Shown here piece after piece: positions 11,138 through 13,044 of a stretch of 13,044 nucleotides of DNA; the first letter of the stretch is position 1; every line of letters starts with the position of its first letter. The position numbers and the translations under genes are program-made. The notes beneath the pieces were generated by a model, which saw only the letters and a list, made by a program, of their open reading frames with translations, ran no database searches and was not told the DNA's origin. The stretch comes from Ruminococcus sp. AF41-9 (GTDB taxonomy: Bacteria > Bacillota > Clostridia > Lachnospirales > Lachnospiraceae), in the NCBI RefSeq assembly GCF_003477525.1, contig NZ_QUDO01000078.1, forward strand, positions 1 to 13,044, read 5' to 3'.

Positions 11138-12880
11138 ATGTTTGGACCTGATGATTTTGAAATGCAGATACAAGAAGAAATCCCCGGCGTTCGTACTGAG
11201 CCGTCTATTCCACCGGCGCAGGATGAGCAGTACGGGGATTTTATTGTGAAATACGGACAGAATATCTGGAGAGATTATGAAAACAGGCCGGATTCAGAAT
11301 TTCTTCCGGTGAATGAGATGTTTGGGATTCTGTATGTTCCGCTGAATGAGATCGGGCCGCTGGAGATCAATTCGTATTCGTATGCGTCTTTTCCGAAGTG
11401 TTATACGTTTATGGATGTGGATGCGCTGAATGCGTCGGGAATTATCCGACTGCATAATCAGCCTTATCTGAAACTGCAGGGGGAGGGAACGGCTGTTGCG
11501 GTGATCGATTCGGGGATTGATTACAGGAATCCGGTTTTTCGCAGCGGGGATGTGAGCAGGATTGCGTATATCTGGGATCAGACGATTCCGGGAAATGAGG
11601 ATGAGAGGGTTCCCTATGGCAAAGTGTTTACCAGAGAGGATATTAACCGGGCATTGCAGTCTGAAAATCCGCTGGAGATCGTGCCTTCGCTGGATACTGT
11701 GGGGCATGGAACGGCTGTCGCAGGACTGGCAGCAGGGAATTTTGTGCCTGCGGAAAATTTTTCAGGGGCTGCTCCGAAGGCGAGTATTATCGTAGTGAAA
11801 CTGAAGAAAGCGAAATCGTATCTGTGTGAGTTTTATCAGTATCCGCCGCAGGCGCAGGTGTTTCAGGAGAATGATATTATGCTTGGGGTTTCTTTTGCGG
11901 TAAAGGCTGCCCGGGAGATGGGGATGCCGGTTTCAGTGTGTCTGGGGCTGGGAAGCAGTCAAGGGGCGCATATCGGGGACAGTGAGCTGAGCAGGTATTT
12001 GAATTATATCAATGAGGATTCGCAGGTTTCGGTTTCTGTGGCGGCCGGGAACGAAGGGGCTGCGCAGCATCATTATACGGCAGAATTGGGCGGGGGAAGG
12101 AATCAGAATGTGGCAGAGCTGCGGATCGCGGAAGGGGAGCAGGGATTTTCCATGGAGTGCTGGGGAGATCCTCCGGATGATTATGCAGTTTCGATTCAGT
12201 CTCCGGCAGGGGAAATGCTTTATGTGAGCAGTTCTCTGGGGGCAGGGACGCAGGAGCTGAATTTTATTTTTGTGGAGACGAAGGTGCTGGTGAATTATGT
12301 TAGAATGGAGAGGCAGACCGGGAAACAGTTGATTTATTTTCGCTTTTTTCATCCGGCAGCAGGAATCTGGAAGATTCATGTGAGTAAGAGGGAGAGACCG
12401 GGGAGCCGGTTTCATATGTGGCTGCCGGTGCAGGGGCTGATTTCGGCGGAAACTTATTTTCTGGAGTCAACGCCGTATTCGACGGTTACTTCACCTGGGG
12501 ATTCGAGCAGGAGTATTACGGCTGCTGCTTATCAGTATCGGGATAACAGTCTGTTTTTTCAGTCGGGAAGAGGGTTTACTCCGAATGATCAGGTGACACC
12601 GGATCTGGCTGCGCCGGGGGTGGATCTTATCATTCCGGTTTTGAATGGTGGATTTGGAGTCGGATCGGGGAGCAGTCTGGCTGCGGCGATTACGGCGGGG
12701 GCTGCGGCACTGGTGCTGGAGTGGGCGATCGTGAGGGGGAATATTCCGTTTGCTTCGGGGAACAGTGTGAAGTTTTATTTGCAGAAGGGGGCGGTACGGG
12801 AGGAGGAGATGGATTATCCGAATCCGGGATGGGGGTATGGGAGACTGGATTTGTATCGGGCGTTTGAGGTCATTAGCTGA
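11138..12880 (+). CDS. S8 family serine peptidase (subtilase, Csp-like, intracellular)
   Basis: A 580-residue subtilase with a full triad: Asp124 in VAVIDSGID, His190 in GHGTAVAGLAAG and Ser513 in SGSSLAAAITAG; oxyanion Asn305 lies in AAGNEG. There is no signal peptide and no membrane segment, so it should act in the cytoplasm or the spore. The about 115-residue N-terminal part is a possible prodomain. Between Asn305 and Ser513 lies an insertion of roughly 150 residues, in the place of the jelly-roll domain of CspB-type germination proteases. Those proteases process the cortex hydrolase pro-SleC in spores, but many gut clostridia carry several paralogues of unknown role. Two ATGs are adjacent (11135, 11138); AGGAG (11126-11130) is 7 bases from the second, which I chose. 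It stands alone. By eye it is richer in GGG and GCG codons than its neighbours. Confidence 0.9.
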   Translation: MFGPDDFEMQIQEEIPGVRTEPSIPPAQDEQYGDFIVKYGQNIWRDYENRPDSEFLPVNEMFGILYVPLNEIGPLEINSYSYASFPKCYTFMDVDALNASGIIRLHNQPYLKLQGEGTAVAVIDSGIDYRNPVFRSGDVSRIAYIWDQTIPGNEDERVPYGKVFTREDINRALQSENPLEIVPSLDTVGHGTAVAGLAAGNFVPAENFSGAAPKASIIVVKLKKAKSYLCEFYQYPPQAQVFQENDIMLGVSFAVKAAREMGMPVSVCLGLGSSQGAHIGDSELSRYLNYINEDSQVSVSVAAGNEGAAQHHYTAELGGGRNQNVAELRIAEGEQGFSMECWGDPPDDYAVSIQSPAGEMLYVSSSLGAGTQELNFIFVETKVLVNYVRMERQTGKQLIYFRFFHPAAGIWKIHVSKRERPGSRFHMWLPVQGLISAETYFLESTPYSTVTSPGDSSRSITAAAYQYRDNSLFFQSGRGFTPNDQVTPDLAAPGVDLIIPVLNGGFGVGSGSSLAAAITAGAAALVLEWAIVRGNIPFASGNSVKFYLQKGAVREEEMDYPNPGWGYGRLDLYRAFEVIS

Positions 12881-12964
12881 TGGCAGGTAGTTCAGGAGGG
12901 ACGGGCAGAAAAACAGTTTGTTTCGTGTGCGGTTTCGGACTCTAAGATATTCTAAGCCACAAAA

Positions 12965-13044
12965 AATCTGCTAAAACCATGAGAAAACAGAGCCAAACTC
13001 GCCTGCGGCTCAGACAGTGTCTCTGTTTTCTCATAACGCAGATT
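12965..13044. repeat. Long inverted repeat at the window end, cut by the edge
   Basis: AATCTGC (12965-12971) pairs with GCAGATT (13038-13044), and ATGAGAAAACAGAG (12979-12992) pairs perfectly with CTCTGTTTTCTCAT (13021-13034). The 28-base apex contains AGCC/GGCT. The left arm is preceded by an A-run (12961-12966), so the right arm probably runs on into Ts, which would make it a bidirectional terminator for the protease gene. The size and apex also suit a dispersed palindromic repeat. The window ends before this can be seen. Confidence 0.65.

Noticed and set aside
11933..12415. Minus-strand frame inside the protease gene
   Set aside because: It is antisense to a gene with a complete catalytic triad; the Arg- and Pro-rich translation is typical of a shadow.

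Overview
The window looks like a chromosomal segment of a low-to-mid GC Firmicute, most likely a gut clostridium of the family Lachnospiraceae. The reasons are Shine-Dalgarno sites of AGGAGG type, TATAAT-type promoters, the GRIGCLLAGCCYG form of Lgt, a DUF4358 protein in an MBOAT/DHHW surface operon, and an intracellular Csp-like subtilase. The assignment is inference from gene content; no database was searched.

Layout. Positions 1-584 are the tail of an rRNA operon: the 3' end of 23S rRNA, two small tandem hairpins, tRNA-Asn(GTT), tRNA-Glu(TTC), tRNA-Cys(GCA) and a strong terminator; no 5S gene lies between 23S and the tRNAs. Positions 634-777 hold an AT-rich degenerate repeat array and a bidirectional terminator. 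Positions 789-1727 hold two minus-strand genes, a GNAT acetyltransferase and a small 76-residue protein, each broken by one apparent missing base. Positions 1915-3587 hold thiD and an orphan LytTR response regulator, each with its own promoter on the plus strand. Positions 3588-3945 have no protein gene. They hold two 20-bp tandem repeats, an extended -10 promoter, a compact structured RNA that can form a pseudoknot and ends in a T-run, and a strong bidirectional terminator.

Positions 3946-7979 are a minus-strand operon in transcription order SGNH hydrolase, DUF4358 protein, MBOAT acyltransferase, DHHW protein. It is probably a cell-surface glycan O-acylation module, driven from a promoter near 8065-8092. 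Positions 8216-10987 are a plus-strand operon: a DUF308 membrane protein with a repetitive tail, an arginase-fold protein and prolipoprotein diacylglyceryl transferase (lgt). Positions 11138-12880 encode an S8 serine protease without a signal peptide. The window ends inside a long inverted repeat.

Most interesting: (1) the LytTR regulator gene followed at once by two 20-bp direct repeats, a promoter with a poor -35 and a structured RNA, which suggests a regulator-activated small RNA reminiscent in layout of AgrA and RNAIII; (2) the acetyltransferase frame break, which falls exactly on the heptamer A AAA AAC, a canonical -1 slippery site that would restore the full protein; (3) frame breaks in three of the six minus-strand genes, two at A-runs and one placed less precisely, which could mean decay, recoding or homopolymer read errors.
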